Source of the DNA: Plenodomus lindquistii
Lineage: Eukaryota; Ascomycota; Dothideomycetes; Pleosporales; Leptosphaeriaceae
Assembly (NCBI GenBank): GCA_025504975.1
Contig: JANUWI010000004.1
Location: forward strand, 2,542,001 to 2,606,000
Direction: 5' to 3'
DNA length: 64,000 nucleotides
Every line of letters begins with the position of its first letter. Within the stretch, counting starts at the first letter, position 1. Below, piece by piece: positions 32,010 to 43,270 of this stretch. The notes beneath the pieces are model-generated. The model was not told the origin of the DNA and made no database searches. It saw only the letters and a program-made list of their open reading frames with translations. Position numbers and translations under genes: made by a program.

Positions 32010-33598
32010 TGAACATGTCTGGACGGCGACAGGACCGCGAGGAAATGCTCAGGTCCGATCAGAGCCAAAAACAATAACAACAGACCCACAGCGTGACGGC
32101 AGTCGAGCGCTGCTGGAGAGAGGAAATGGCCGAGTCGTTCGCCTGTGCTTGTGCTTGTGCTTGTGCTTGCGTGGGCGTGGGCGCAGCGCGTCAACTAAAC
32201 CCAAAAACAGTTTGTTTGATAACAACAACAACACGGATCGACGTTACGTTGCACAACAACACGAAAGAGTTCAATAGTCTTGATAGATAGGTCAGATGCA
32301 ACTTGCAGACTTGTGTGCAACGTGTGCAATCACTAGACTAGACTAGACTAAACTAAACTACTGCCGTGTCACCTTCTCCCTCGCTCCCTTCCTTCCTCGT
32401 CTTCACTTTCTTTTCTGACACGGGCTGTCGGCGTGCCCAGCCCACCTACCCCTGTCCAAGCCCATTTCGCATTGATGAAAGGGACCATGGCCCGCGCACC
32501 TGCACCCACCCACTCACCCACTCAACCCACACACATCCACTCTAGAACACACCCACACCCACACTCACACCCACGCTGATCTTATGCCCAACCACATCCA
32601 TAGAACACCCATAGAACACCTGTTGAGTACTCACACTACAAAAGATCCAAGCACGAGTCATGCCAGACTACATGTACGTTGATCAATGAGACTGCGCGCA
32701 CAAGTCACCAAAAACCTCAAACCTGTGTATTAGTCCAGCCTCTACAATTCAATGTGCAGCAGTAACTATTTCAACTTGTCAAACCTACGTTATCAGGCGT
32801 AGTTGTAGTTGTACTGATGGGATTAGAAAGAAAATCCCGCGACAGCTGGAATGCAACGTTGACGGCACCCATGTAGTTCCTTGAACTACCTTCCTGGCCT
32901 GCATCTTCACCTAATGCAATGCTTTGTTAGTGTTATTCCGAGTCATGTCTGGTTTTTTACATAAACCATGGTATGCTAAGTTATGTATATATGTTTAGAA
33001 GATCCTTGATGAAGATAAATGGCTCCTCGGCATACTTTGTGTCGTTGTTGCTGTAAGCAGAAGGTACGATGCTTCAAAGACTGGAGAGGGAAAAGTACAC
33101 TGCACCTTCTTAAGAAATCATCGGCACAGCACAGGTCATGCTGTAAATGCTGCCTGATGAGAGTAGGCGTAGACAGGATGAGCTTGACTACCATATCCTT
33201 GACACGTGGGCGGCGAGCGGTCAACAATCATGTTGGCACCAGCAGCCGGAAAACAGACGAGTAGGATGAAGGACTTGATGACCGGAGCTGGCTTCCGGTC
33301 AGTGGTACCAGTTACGAGTGATCCCAGATTCAGTAGTCTACCACATTACACAGTCGGTTAGAGCGGCGGGTAAGTTAATCAAGGTTGCACGCACCCGCAT
33401 AGGGTAACGTCTAGTTATCCGCCATCTCCAGTTATCTCCAGCTTTCTATCTCCATTGTCCATCGATTCCCAGCCATTCTCGGTGCTAGCCATTAACGCCG
33501 TGCAGCCACAAAACATGGCCGACAGTGGACAGTGAAGTTGCTGACTTCACCTTGCTCGCTCTCTCCATCATCATCCCACGTACGACACCATCGATCCA
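32010..33598. other. Intergenic between KAR9 and the phosphate carrier
   Basis: Promoter side of both genes. Contains TG/CA-rich stretches, a TAGAC run (about 32335-32350) and one copy of a dispersed element at 32423-32512. No gene seen. Confidence 0.55.
32423..32512 (+). repeat. Dispersed ~90-bp element, copy 1
   Basis: The stretch beginning GGCTGTCGGCGTGCCCAG and continuing through CCCCTGTCCAAGCC, TTCGCATTGAT and CCGCGCACCTGCACCCA is repeated at 38709-38815 with the blocks in the same order and roughly 80% identity over the core. Both copies run into CA-rich sequence. Nature unknown. Confidence 0.6.
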
Positions 33599-34788
33599 AT
33601 GCCATCCGAAGCTATTGCCGTAGCTCAGCGCACAGCCGCAGGGCTGAATGAACCCCAGGGCCTGAATCTCTATGCCCGGTTCGCGGTTGCGGGCGCGCTC
33701 GGCTGCTCCGTCACCCATGGTGCCTTCACACCTGTCGATGTGTACGTGCGCCATGGCTCTGACGTTCCTCCACTCACTGATCACATGCATGCAGCGTCAA
33801 GACAAGGATCCAGCTCGACCCAGCTACGTACAATCGTGGCATGATTGGCGGATTTCGCCAGGTCATCAAGAATGAGGTACGTGAACATGTACGAAATATG
33901 TGGTAAGCAAACACTGACTGGGGGACCTACTCCACACCCAGGGTGTTTCTGCGCTTGCGACTGGCTTCGGGCCAACCTTTGCTGGCTACTTCATGCAAGG
34001 CGCCTTCAAATTTGGTGGATACGAGTTTTTCAAGCAACAGTCTGTCAACTATCTCGGTCTCGAGAAGGCTCGTGAGCATCGTGCGGCTGTCTACTCAGTT
34101 TCGGCTGGTTGCGCTGAATTCTTCGCCTCTATTGCTCTCTGTCCACTGGAGGCTACCCGAATTCGTCTCGTCTCAACCCCAGGTTTCGCCACTGGTCTTA
34201 TCAGTGGGTTCGGCAAGATTCTCTCACAAGAAGGAGTTGGCGCCTTCTACTCAGGCTTTGGTCCGATTCTGTTCAAACAGTATGTCTTCCATCCTTCATT
34301 GGCTTCTTCCAGGTGAATTAGCATAACTCAACACAGCGGAAATTGACAAGCTCTAGGGTTCCTTACACAGTCACCAAATTTGTTGCGTTTGAGAAGATTG
34401 CCGAAACTATCTATGGTCGACTCGACAAGGCCAACATGTCAGCTGGTGCCCAGACTACTGTCAACCTGGGCTCCGGTCTTCTTTCTGGGTTCGCTGCTGC
34501 TATCATTTCTCAACCAGCGGATACCATGCTATCCAAGATCAACAAAACCAAGGGACTGCCTGGGGAGAGCACTGTCTCGCGTCTATTCAAGATTGCTGGC
34601 GAACTCGGTATCCGTGGATCTTTCGCCGGTCTCCCTACGCGCCTGTTCATGGTTGGCGGTCTCACTGCTGGTCAATTTGCCATCTACGGCGATATCAAGA
34701 AGGCCCTGGGTAAGGTTCACGTTGCAATCTTTCGACCTGATGTATACTGACTCTTGCCTCAGGCGCCACCAAGGCTGTCGAGATATAG
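33599..34788 (+). CDS. MIR1: Mitochondrial phosphate carrier (MIR1 type)
   Basis: Five exons, 33599-33741, 33795-33876, 33942-34279, 34357-34709 and 34763-34788, give 313 residues. All junctions are GT-AG and the phases close exactly. Three mitochondrial-carrier repeats are visible. The first has the signature PVDVVKTRIQ, completed across intron 1. The second has PLEATRIRLVS and the third QPADTMLSKINKTKG. The blocks GFGPTFAGYFMQGAFKFGGYE and FYSGFGPILFKQ are diagnostic of the phosphate carrier. It imports phosphate into the matrix in exchange for hydroxide, or with protons, for ATP synthesis. The last exon is only 26 nt and encodes the final residues ATKAVEI. Confidence 0.95.
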
Positions 34789-35396
34789 ACAACTCGTCCA
34801 CTACCCTGATTCCCACTCGCACGGTGTAGACTGCCGCGAATCTTTTCAATCGTTTAGAATGTGTGTAATTGCTTGATACCTTGATTAAATAGATAAGCGA
34901 GACAATCGCAGCATTAAAGAAGTAGTGCATTCTGAAAAGCCTCAAAAAGTGATTCAGGTGCACTGAGAGCCCGACATTGTGAAGCCACCTCAATGGTCGG
35001 GTCAAGGATGGCCGCGAGGATCATGCCGTCCCGAGAGACGGCTCCGTGAAGATCTCAATGAAGTGCGCGTGTTGTATGTGCTCTAGCAGGTCACTGAATC
35101 CCGGCGAAACACAAGTGGACTAGGAATAAGATAACGCACCATCAATATGGGTGGCAATTCCTATAAGGAACATCTTGCATGGACGTAATGGGAGTTGATA
35201 GCCTCTCATTAAGTGGCAGCTGCATCCTACGCACATGATGGACTTAACGTGACGGTGTTTAGAGTCTAATGTCCGGGCTTGCCAGCGCCTCTCTTTGTAT
35301 GCAGTCCTGGGCTAAGCCCACTTTGTTCCAACGCCCAGTCTCCATTACCCGTGTCACAGTCACGAAGAACATATATCCAGGTCGCGTCCCCATTGC
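34789..35396. other. Intergenic, no gene seen
   Basis: Terminator side of the phosphate carrier and promoter side of the MFS gene. No ORF of note. Confidence 0.5.
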
Positions 35397-37556
35397 ATGG
35401 ATAATTCTTTGTCACCATCACAAGGAATCACGGAAACTACAATGTCTCAAGCAACGTCAACTTGGCCAGAGGCGGACAAAACTCAGACAAACTATCACGG
35501 AGCAGCTCATTCTACTACAGGCGCAGAAACAAAGAGTGTTGGGACAAACGACCAGTCTACCACAGCACCATCATCAGTCGACGTGGAGAAAGGTCAGAAT
35601 GTCGTACTGTCCACTGAAGCTAGTTCTTCTACCGACAAAGAGGTTGAGGCCACAGCAGCTACAGCTGAAGACTATCCCGGTGGTCTCAAGCTCGCAGCCA
35701 TTGTAGCTGCGCTTGTACTCAGTATCTTTCTCTTCTCTTTGGATCAGGTACGTCACGCGCTTCAAGCCTCTTCCCAGCGAGCTGACAGCAATTCCAACAC
35801 TTGATACCGGAGTAAGCTAATTTATGTTTAGACTATCGTAGCAACCGCCATTCCCAAGATCACCGATGATTTCAACAGCCTCGATGATATCCTCTGGTAC
35901 GCTTCGGCATTCTTCATGACAGTCGCAGTATTCCAATCACCCTGGGGCAAAACCTACAAATACTTTCCCTTGAAACCGGGCTTCCTGACGGCGATATTCA
36001 TCTTCGAAGTAGGGAGTCTGATCTGCGCTGTTGCCCAAAATTCAACGACTCTCATTGTAGGTCGTGCGATTGCGGGTATTGGTGCGGCAGGTATTGGCTC
36101 AGGATCATACACAATCATTGCCTTTTCTGCGAGGCCGAAGATGAGGGCTACATTTACGGGCATCATTGGTGCCTCGTACGGTGTTGCTGCCGTGATTGGA
36201 CCGCTCATTGGTGGAGTTCTTACGGATAAAGTGTCATGGCGCTGGTGAGTCTGACCCTAGTTCTCCCTCGTGTAAGGTCTATGGCCATCTCCGAAAACTC
36301 TTTCACGACCTCACTCAGACAGGAGCGGCGCGCTAACACGAGAACTCCAGGTGCTTCTACATCAACTTGCCACTTGGTGGCTTGGCTGCCCTAATCATTT
36401 TCGTCTTCTTTCAGACACCCGCAGCTGCTAAGCCCGCGGATGCCACACTGAAAGAGAAGATCCTACAAATGGATCCATTAGGTGCGGCCCTCATGCTAGG
36501 CGCTGTTATTTCCTTCATCCTTGCTCTCCAACATGGCGGCGCGGAAATGGCGTGGAAATCCAGCACCGTCGTCGGCTTACTCGTCGGTTTTGTGCTCATG
36601 ATCATCGCTTTCGTGCTGCTTGCGTGGAAACAAGGAGAGCGCTCCATGCTGGTACCACGCCTCATGCGTGATAGAAACGTATGGGTGAGCGCCGTATACG
36701 GCGGCTTTTTTGCAGGATCATACTTCATTCCACTGTATTACTTGCCCATTTATTTCCAGAGGTACGTACGTGAACTCTATTTGCGGACTGCATGTGGGAC
36801 AAAACACTTGACGTCCACTTGTTTACGTATCTTAGCATCGATAACGTCAATCCCACGGACTCGGGTGTGCGCAGTCTACCACTCATCATCGCGTTCACCA
36901 TCGCGACCGTTGTTTCCGGTGGGAGTATCACCAAGACAGGTGTTGCGACTCCTCTCATGGTAGTTGGCGCCGTGCTTGCGACGATTGCAGCAGGTCTACT
37001 GTACACGCTCGACATTGGAACGGGCTCAGGGAAGTGGATTGGATACCAGGTCCTGTCTGGCTTTGGATATGGTATCGGATTCCAAGTCGCCATCATTGTC
37101 GGCCAAGCAACGTCTTCGCTGGCCGACATGTCTTCTGTGACAGCAACGATGCTTTGTAAGTCATCCATCCCTTCTTGGCATGTCCCATCCCTCCACTATG
37201 TCCAGTTCACTAGATACGTATTCGAGACTGATTTTCGTGATTCTCATGCAGTCTTTCAGACTACGGGTGGTGCGTTCCTGCTAGCAGCCGCACAATCTGG
37301 ATTCGTCAATACGCTGATCAACAGGGTGGCAGTCACTGCACCAAGTGTCAGCCCTGCGCTTGTCGTGGCAACAGGAGCCACTGAGCTGCATAATCGCTGG
37401 GATGGCGCGGAGCTAGAAGGTATCCTTGTTGCATACATGGCAGGTATCAAAGTCGCTTTCGCAATCACAATCGCAGCTGCAGGAATAGCTCTTCCAGTTA
37501 GCTTGATGGGTAAGTGGGATGAGCTCAATACTGCGAAGCTGAGTGGAGGCGTGTGA
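35397..37556 (+). CDS. MFS drug:H+ antiporter, 14-helix (DHA2) type
   Basis: Five exons, 35397-35747, 35832-36244, 36351-36761, 36836-37155 and 37252-37556, give 599 residues with phases that close exactly. A Ser/Thr-rich hydrophilic tail of about 90 residues precedes the first helix (AAIVAALVLSIFLFSLDQ). Exon 2 begins TIVATAIPKI, continues to VGRAIAGIGAAGIGSG and contains motif C as GASYGVAAVIGPLIGG, a hallmark of drug:H+ antiporters; WRWCFYINLPLGG is typical of the 14-helix DHA2 group that includes fungal toxin and multidrug efflux pumps. Substrate unknown. No biosynthetic genes adjoin it, so self-protection or xenobiotic export is more likely than a role in a local cluster. An in-frame Met at 35442 is an alternative start. 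Confidence 0.92.
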
Positions 37557-39418
37557 AATTAAGCTGGGTTGTTTGGTCGACCGGATGTATGAATCTTTCC
37601 TTTTAGTTCAACTAGAAGGGCATGGTATAGTTTGGTGATTAGAAAAGGGTAGAGGGATAAAGCACCACTTGCCTCAACAGAGGTCGAGAGTTCCACGGGG
37701 GAGTTTTCGCTCTCCTTTGCTAGGGTAGTGAAGATATGGAATGTCTTGGCTGATTCGTCCCGTGACAAGTGCTATGTCAGACATATGAACATGATGCGAT
37801 GCACAAGTTCTTCCGTCGATTCCAAAACCACCACCGAGGCCAAGCGTACGACGGGCGAAAAGTTGTGCGTGGCGTGAAGCGTCATGGGATTCGTCGTTGA
37901 AAATGTTGGATTCTCGATCAACAGCTCCAGCTACTGGATAAGATGTTCAGAGACAACGATTTGTGCGACCATTTTGACAATGCTAAGTGAGAGTATGGAT
38001 TGGCTAGTGTACATAGTCTCAGTACTCGTCTGGCATTAAGAAGAGATATTAGATCCGAGAAGGTGCCTGCGATATAAGTGATGTCAGTATCTAAATTGAG
38101 ATAGCATCTATAAGACCTCCGAAGATTTCAGTAGCCAGAATGTAAGTCCATGTTATTTTAAACTTCTAGACGAAAGCATCTAGCGACGCACGCTATGCTT
38201 CGCCAAACTGTGCGAAGTCTACGAAGCGTAAGAAGCCAGAGATAGTAGATGAACAGTGACGGGGATGTAGATGAGCTGGTGAATGGGATTCCTCGGCACG
38301 CACTTCCATCATGCCTTGGCCAAAGATTTCAATTTAGCTCCCCCCTTCTCTCTCTCCAACGATGCTGATTCACTCACGCAAAACGCAATCATCTACCTAA
38401 TACTACCAGCAAACGTGTCACTCGACAAGCCACCGACCGTCCCGTCGCCCACGTTTTCCCAATATCCATCATGAGGCTAGAGTTCTACCAAGTTGTCCAT
38501 GAGAACCTCTACCGTATTTCTAAGAAAAGAAAAAAAAAGACAAAAAGGGAGAGAGAAAGAGGTTGTGCTGTAAGGGAAGGCAAGCGAGAATTAGTTAGAG
38601 TTGTTGTGTTGGCTGTTTGATAGTTACTACTTATGTGCCACTCTACTCTGTCGACTCTATGGAAAAGCTAAATTTATGAGGAGCAGGCTTGTCAGCGATG
38701 CGATCGATGGCTCTGTGTGTGCCCAGTCTTGAAGTACGAGTATGTACGTTACCCCTGTCCAAGCCGCACTTCGCATTGATTAAAATGACTGAGGTCCGCG
38801 CACCTGCACCCACACCCACATTCACATTCACATTCACACTTCTACTATCAAACCTCATCGCATTGCGTCCATCGCAGATTGTATGCACAAAAGTGATTGC
38901 TGTACGTACTTATATACATAGTGTAATAACAGTCCAGTCCAGTCCGTCTCAAAGTAAAACCCTTGACCCTCACTATCGACTATGTGATGTGTTGCAGCAT
39001 AGAAGTGTGCGATAAGCTCTTGTCAGCAAGAAAAGGTCGCTGATGCTATCGCTGTCGCTGATGATTTGCGAAAAAAATGGGGGTATCTATCTCAAGCTCG
39101 GCTGTCTATTCATCGACAGTCAATCTGCTGAGGGGGGAGAGAAAGGTTGTGTATAAAAATGCGATCCAATGCAATGTGATCCAATTCAGGACTTCGGAAA
39201 AAAAGATCCGGCCGAGCTTCCAAGCCGCGGTTCTGATTGCTCTTTCCAATTCAAATATCCAGCCATGTGAGGGGAGTGGTGTGTTGTTGGGCGTTCCAGT
39301 TCGTGCAAATTAGATAAGGTGGTAGATGATTCAAGATAAAAACATACACAGGGAGAAACGAAAATGTATCAAGGACTCAGGTTACCATGATTGATCCTTG
39401 TGGAAGTCAGTGGACCCG
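37557..39418. other. Intergenic, holds dispersed element copy 2
   Basis: 1.9 kb without a supported gene. Holds the repeat at 38709-38815 and a CATTCA run just after it. The right end is the 3' side of the minus-strand gene at 39419. Confidence 0.5.
38709..38815 (+). repeat. Dispersed ~90-bp element, copy 2
   Basis: Same block order as 32423-32512: GGCTCTGTGTGTGCCCAG, then ACCCCTGTCCAAGCC, TTCGCATTGAT, CCGCGCACCTGCACCCA, then CA-rich sequence with CATTCA units. About 16 extra bases separate the first two blocks. Confidence 0.6.
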
Positions 39419-41080
39419 CTATTGCGCTTCATAGTTGGGGTCAATCTGTAGCGTCGGCGTCCGCGTTTGGTTCTTCTGCTTGTGCCATTCTGATGTGATC
39501 TCTTCGCGCACGCCTGCACTCCATTTCAGAAGTGCAGCGTCAAACTTTTGCCAGGCGTCGGCATCGTCGCCGTGCACCACGCCCATGACATCAACATCCA
39601 GCTTGATGTCCCAACGCAGCTCGGCGGCTTTGATCCAGTAGCGCAGATTGTCTGCGCAGCGGTACGGTTTCGCAGTGTCGGTGTGGTAGTTTTTAATCTC
39701 CTCGAATTGCCGTCGTGATTTCCTCACGAGGGTGTTGTGGAGGTGAACTAGTCGCAGTCCAGTCTGTACCGTCGAGAGGAAGGGTGTGGGTGTGATGTCT
39801 CCGGTTGGTGGTGTCCATTCAGGTAAAGGATCTGGGCTGCTGTCAAACGATCGCAGAAACAGCAGTTCGCGCTCCCGTTCCTTGCCTGACCAGTCACCTT
39901 GACGCCATGCCGAGTTCTCCTCCTCTTCACGCTCTATCCTCTCCCTCTCTTCTTCGGTGTCAAGCAAGTTGTTGATGTCGCGCACCCATTGATCAATCTG
40001 TGTGACTTCATACGGTTGGACACCGGCAGCGAAGTTGCGAATCGCTAGTCGTTTCAAGACTTCGAGACATTCGTAGAGCTCCTTGCGGATTGTGCGTTCC
40101 GACTTGATGGCGTATAACCGTTGCGGCTCCTCGTGTGCAGTGTAATAGTTCTTGGCGGCGCGAATGGCCAGTGTTGTCACGTCCAAGAGGTTCAGGCCCT
40201 GGATCTCGTGCCAGCCCTGGGCGTCGGTTGTGCCGTCGCTGTTGGTTCGGACTTGGGTCGGCGGTGGGGGTGCGCTGGCAAAGCCCTTTTCTAATTCGTT
40301 CAAATGTTTAGTCGCCTCGGCCAGCGACTCACGCAGTTCTCGGCGCAGAACAGTCATATCTGGGGGTGGGGGCACGTAGATGGGGTTGTTCTTGTATGTG
40401 CTGACGGTGGGCGGGAGCATCATGGGCTCGGCGTCGTCCCAGGGCAGGGGCGCAGACTCGTCGAGCGGTGACTCAACGAAGCCCTCGCCCAGGTGGTGTT
40501 CGATGGAGCCGTCGGGCGAGGCGAGCGAGAGCGTCGAGAAGTCGCCCTCGAGGCCTGGCGAGACGGGCTCAGTGCCGCTCGGCGTGCGCGTGCCCTTGGT
40601 GCGCGACTTGGCCACGCGGCCCGTCGCCGTGTCCAGCAGCCCCGTGCGGGCAAAGTAGTACTGCAGGTGTGCGATGGTGCCCAGGTTCTGCACGCTCTCC
40701 CGGTGCATGGCCGAGTCGGAAAACTTGGTGCCCTCTGGCCTCATGTAGCCGCGTCGCCGGCCGCCGTCGGAGAGGCGCGAGCTGGCCGACCGCCCCGACA
40801 CGGACGAGACGGACGAGGCAGTCGAGACAGAGCGGTCGAGGGGCGGGATGGCGCCGAGGGCCAGCGAGGGCGTGGCCCAGGGCTCGGGCGAGATGGAGCG
40901 CTCCGGCGGCGATGCAGGCGTCGTCGTCGACGTGGCCGAGTCCATGGCGGGCGGGTGGTGGGCGGGAGCGTGGCGGTGGAAGTCGAGGTACTTGCGGATG
41001 GTGGTGAGGGGCTGTTGGACCTGCGGGCGAAGGAGGGCGACTGCAGGAGACACCGACGGCCAGTGTTTGCGGAGCCTCAT
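39419..41080 (-). CDS. Conserved fungal protein of unknown function
   Basis: A single frame of 553 residues. I do not recognise a characterised family. The first 110 residues are Ser/Pro-rich and disordered in character; an in-frame Met at residue 46 (MDSATSTT) is a plausible alternative start. From about residue 120 (MHRESVQNLGTIAHLQYYFARTGLLD) the sequence is well structured, with Glu/Arg-rich helical stretches near 235-260 and 370-400 and a C-terminal helical block (LRYWIKAAELRWDIKLDVDVMGV). No membrane segment or signal peptide. The strong third-position GC bias and long open frame argue that it is real. Likely a cytosolic protein with coiled or helical interactions, but this is inference. 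Confidence 0.8.
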   Translation of the reverse strand: MRLRKHWPSVSPAVALLRPQVQQPLTTIRKYLDFHRHAPAHHPPAMDSATSTTTPASPPERSISPEPWATPSLALGAIPPLDRSVSTASSVSSVSGRSASSRLSDGGRRRGYMRPEGTKFSDSAMHRESVQNLGTIAHLQYYFARTGLLDTATGRVAKSRTKGTRTPSGTEPVSPGLEGDFSTLSLASPDGSIEHHLGEGFVESPLDESAPLPWDDAEPMMLPPTVSTYKNNPIYVPPPPDMTVLRRELRESLAEATKHLNELEKGFASAPPPPTQVRTNSDGTTDAQGWHEIQGLNLLDVTTLAIRAAKNYYTAHEEPQRLYAIKSERTIRKELYECLEVLKRLAIRNFAAGVQPYEVTQIDQWVRDINNLLDTEEERERIEREEEENSAWRQGDWSGKERERELLFLRSFDSSPDPLPEWTPPTGDITPTPFLSTVQTGLRLVHLHNTLVRKSRRQFEEIKNYHTDTAKPYRCADNLRYWIKAAELRWDIKLDVDVMGVVHGDDADAWQKFDAALLKWSAGVREEITSEWHKQKNQTRTPTLQIDPNYEAQ

Positions 41081-41592
41081 GGGTGAGATGCGGTTGTTGC
41101 TAAGGGGCTGGCCAGGTTGCTTTGCTTGGGGGTTTCAGGAGCGAGACGCGAAATTGTATGCGAAAACAACGCGAACGTGACTGAGTTAGCGCCCTCGTCA
41201 CTGGCCCACCACCGCTCTGGCGCGCAATCTCCGGACCGCGACAGTGGACAGATTGCACGCAATGCGATCGCCATCCTTATCGGTCTGGAATCCTGCTGCT
41301 GGCTTGGTCGTTCAAGAGTGAAGGTGTCGCGAGGGTGCCGGCGCCTTTACCTAGCCATGTGACATGTGACCTGACCTGGTCGTGCCTGCCTTTTGCGATG
41401 CGATGCGATGCGATGCGATGCCCCGCATTCTCACCCAAGTCAATGGCCAGCTGCAGGGTTCCTTCCCGCATAGCGCGTTTGGCAGCTTCACAAGGTTGCG
41501 ATGACGTCGCTGCATAACAAGACAGAGTGGCTTTGATATAGCTGCTCCACTGCAGACATCACACATCACCTCGATAGCCAAGCCCCATCTGC
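41081..41592. other. Intergenic between divergent genes
   Basis: Shared promoter region of the minus-strand unknown gene and the acylphosphatase gene. Contains a GCGAT repeat at 41395-41421. Confidence 0.6.
41395..41421 (+). repeat. GCGAT pentanucleotide repeat
   Basis: Five perfect GCGAT units. Confidence 0.85.
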
Positions 41593-42008
41593 ATGAAACG
41601 CTTCTTCTCAAACACAGTCAGAATGTCCAGCAAACGCGTGCGTTCTGACATGCTCCCAGCATATGCACAACCTGGTTGACTCTATCAATAGATATCCTTC
41701 AAGGTCGAGGGCCAAGTCCAGGGTGTCAACTTCAGGTCCTTTACCCAGAAGCAGGCGAAAAGCATCGGCGTGACTGGATTCGTTACCAACGCCTCTGATG
41801 GTTCTGTATGCATAAATCATGCATTCATTATTCTGTCTTTGTCAGCACTAACATGCAACAGGTCCAAGGCGAGGCCCAGGGCAGCGACGATAAGATCAAG
41901 GAATTTGTCCAGCACCTGCACAAAGGGCCCCCGGCGTCCTCGGTCTCTGATGTAGACACATCAGACATCTCTGCAAAGTCGGACGAGAGCAGCTTCAATG
42001 TCAAGTAG
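41593..42008 (+). CDS. Acylphosphatase
   Basis: Three small exons, 41593-41637, 41692-41805 and 41862-42008, all phase 0, give 101 residues, the usual size for the family. Exon 2 holds the first signature, EGQVQGVNFRSFTQ, with catalytic Arg30, and then GVTGFVTNASDGS with catalytic Asn48; the 18-residue spacing between them matches the animal and bacterial enzymes (Arg23, Asn41). Exon 3 opens VQGEAQGSDDKIKEF and HLHKGPPASSVSDV, the second signature and the conserved GP. The enzyme hydrolyses acyl-phosphate bonds such as those in carbamoyl phosphate and 1,3-bisphosphoglycerate. The exons are too short for simple ORF detection. A second Met at residue 11 is an alternative start. Confidence 0.92.
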
Positions 42009-43270
42009 ACGCGATGGGCCAAGATATGCAAGTTAGCAGTGCGCAGTCAACAAGATCAGGTGGATCCAATTGATATGATTCCTACTACTCCCAGAGAAGA
42101 TACGTGATATCCAAGAACTTCTCGAAGACGTTTGATATCTGAACGTGTTGTGCTCGCTGCAATGAACAGCGCTTGGGCTTGATAGATACGAACTCCTTCG
42201 TATTTAATTTCCAGCTATAGCCTGCACGATGACAATCACTCGAAAATTCATTGAGTAGCCCCATCACACTCAATACGACCCAGACTAAGTTCAATCAAAA
42301 GCTGAAAGATCGATGATCAACACTTCAAGTTCTCTAGAGGTAATACTGACATTGATGCTTTTGACGCTCAACCGTTGCCACCTTGCCATTCACACATTCG
42401 CCCTTCCTCGACTCATGGTCACACCCTCTGCAGTGCACCTAGACCGATATTCCTTGTCTCGACTTCCATGAACTCAGTCATCACCCATGTCCTTCACAAC
42501 CTAGCCACGCAGTAGGCGAACTTCAACCAATCGCATGCATCCCAATTGCATGTGCAGTATCAAACTCGGCGCCCGATGTTCTCAGCCCTACGGCGGCAAG
42601 TGGATCCCGTCGGCGAGAAGCCGCCCACAGTCTGACAGAACCCCGACGAACATCTTTCGGAACCGCAACACGAGGCTCTTGAGCGCGCAACACCACAACA
42701 ACGCATCGACGAATCTGCTAAAAATAACAAGAAGGCATCTCATCAAGATAGCGTTCAGAAAAGAGACTGAAAATCAATTCTCAGCTTTTGCGATGCGACT
42801 TGATGGCGAATTCTAGTGATCAAGTTGTCATGGACCCGCTTATCTAAGCCCAACCCGGATCATTATCGCGCTTCCTCAAGCTGAACATAACACTTGCTCA
42901 GCCGCCTCAAAGTTTGACATTGCACGCGACCTGTGACTCCCGAACTCAGGGTCTTGTACCCGTGCACTGTGTATCCCTTGATGCGGATTTGCTTGTTCTG
43001 TCCAACCAGATTCGCCGCATTGCGGCAGCTAACGCGTCGAGCTCCTGCTTCACCCTTTGATGACTGTACAGCCCAGGAAGGCAGAGTATGGCTTGGGCTT
43101 ACTTGTGTTACTCGTCTGCGTCAGCGACGGGAATTTTCGTCTTTGATATAAAGCACTAACGTTTGCCTCAGTCTCCTAGTCTTGCCATCATCAGCACTCA
43201 CCATCTCAGTCACCTAATACCTTTTGCCTGCCAGACACTGTACTATTACACACGGATTCATCAAACATCA
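42009..43270. other. Intergenic, no gene seen
   Basis: Short ORFs only. The last 200 bp are the probable promoter and leader of the alternative oxidase gene. Confidence 0.5.

Noticed and set aside
30733..32012. Long plus-strand ORFs opposite KAR9
   Set aside because: They are antisense to the KAR9 coding frame, created by its GC-biased repeats (Thr, Ala and Pro runs).
33345..33400. tRNA-like D-arm sequence (CGGTTAGAGCGG)
   Set aside because: No matching anticodon stem or TTCGA-type T loop follows.
40493..41086. 197-codon Arg/Gly/Ala-rich plus-strand ORF
   Set aside because: Antisense shadow of the conserved gene at 39419-41080; composition reflects strong GC bias.
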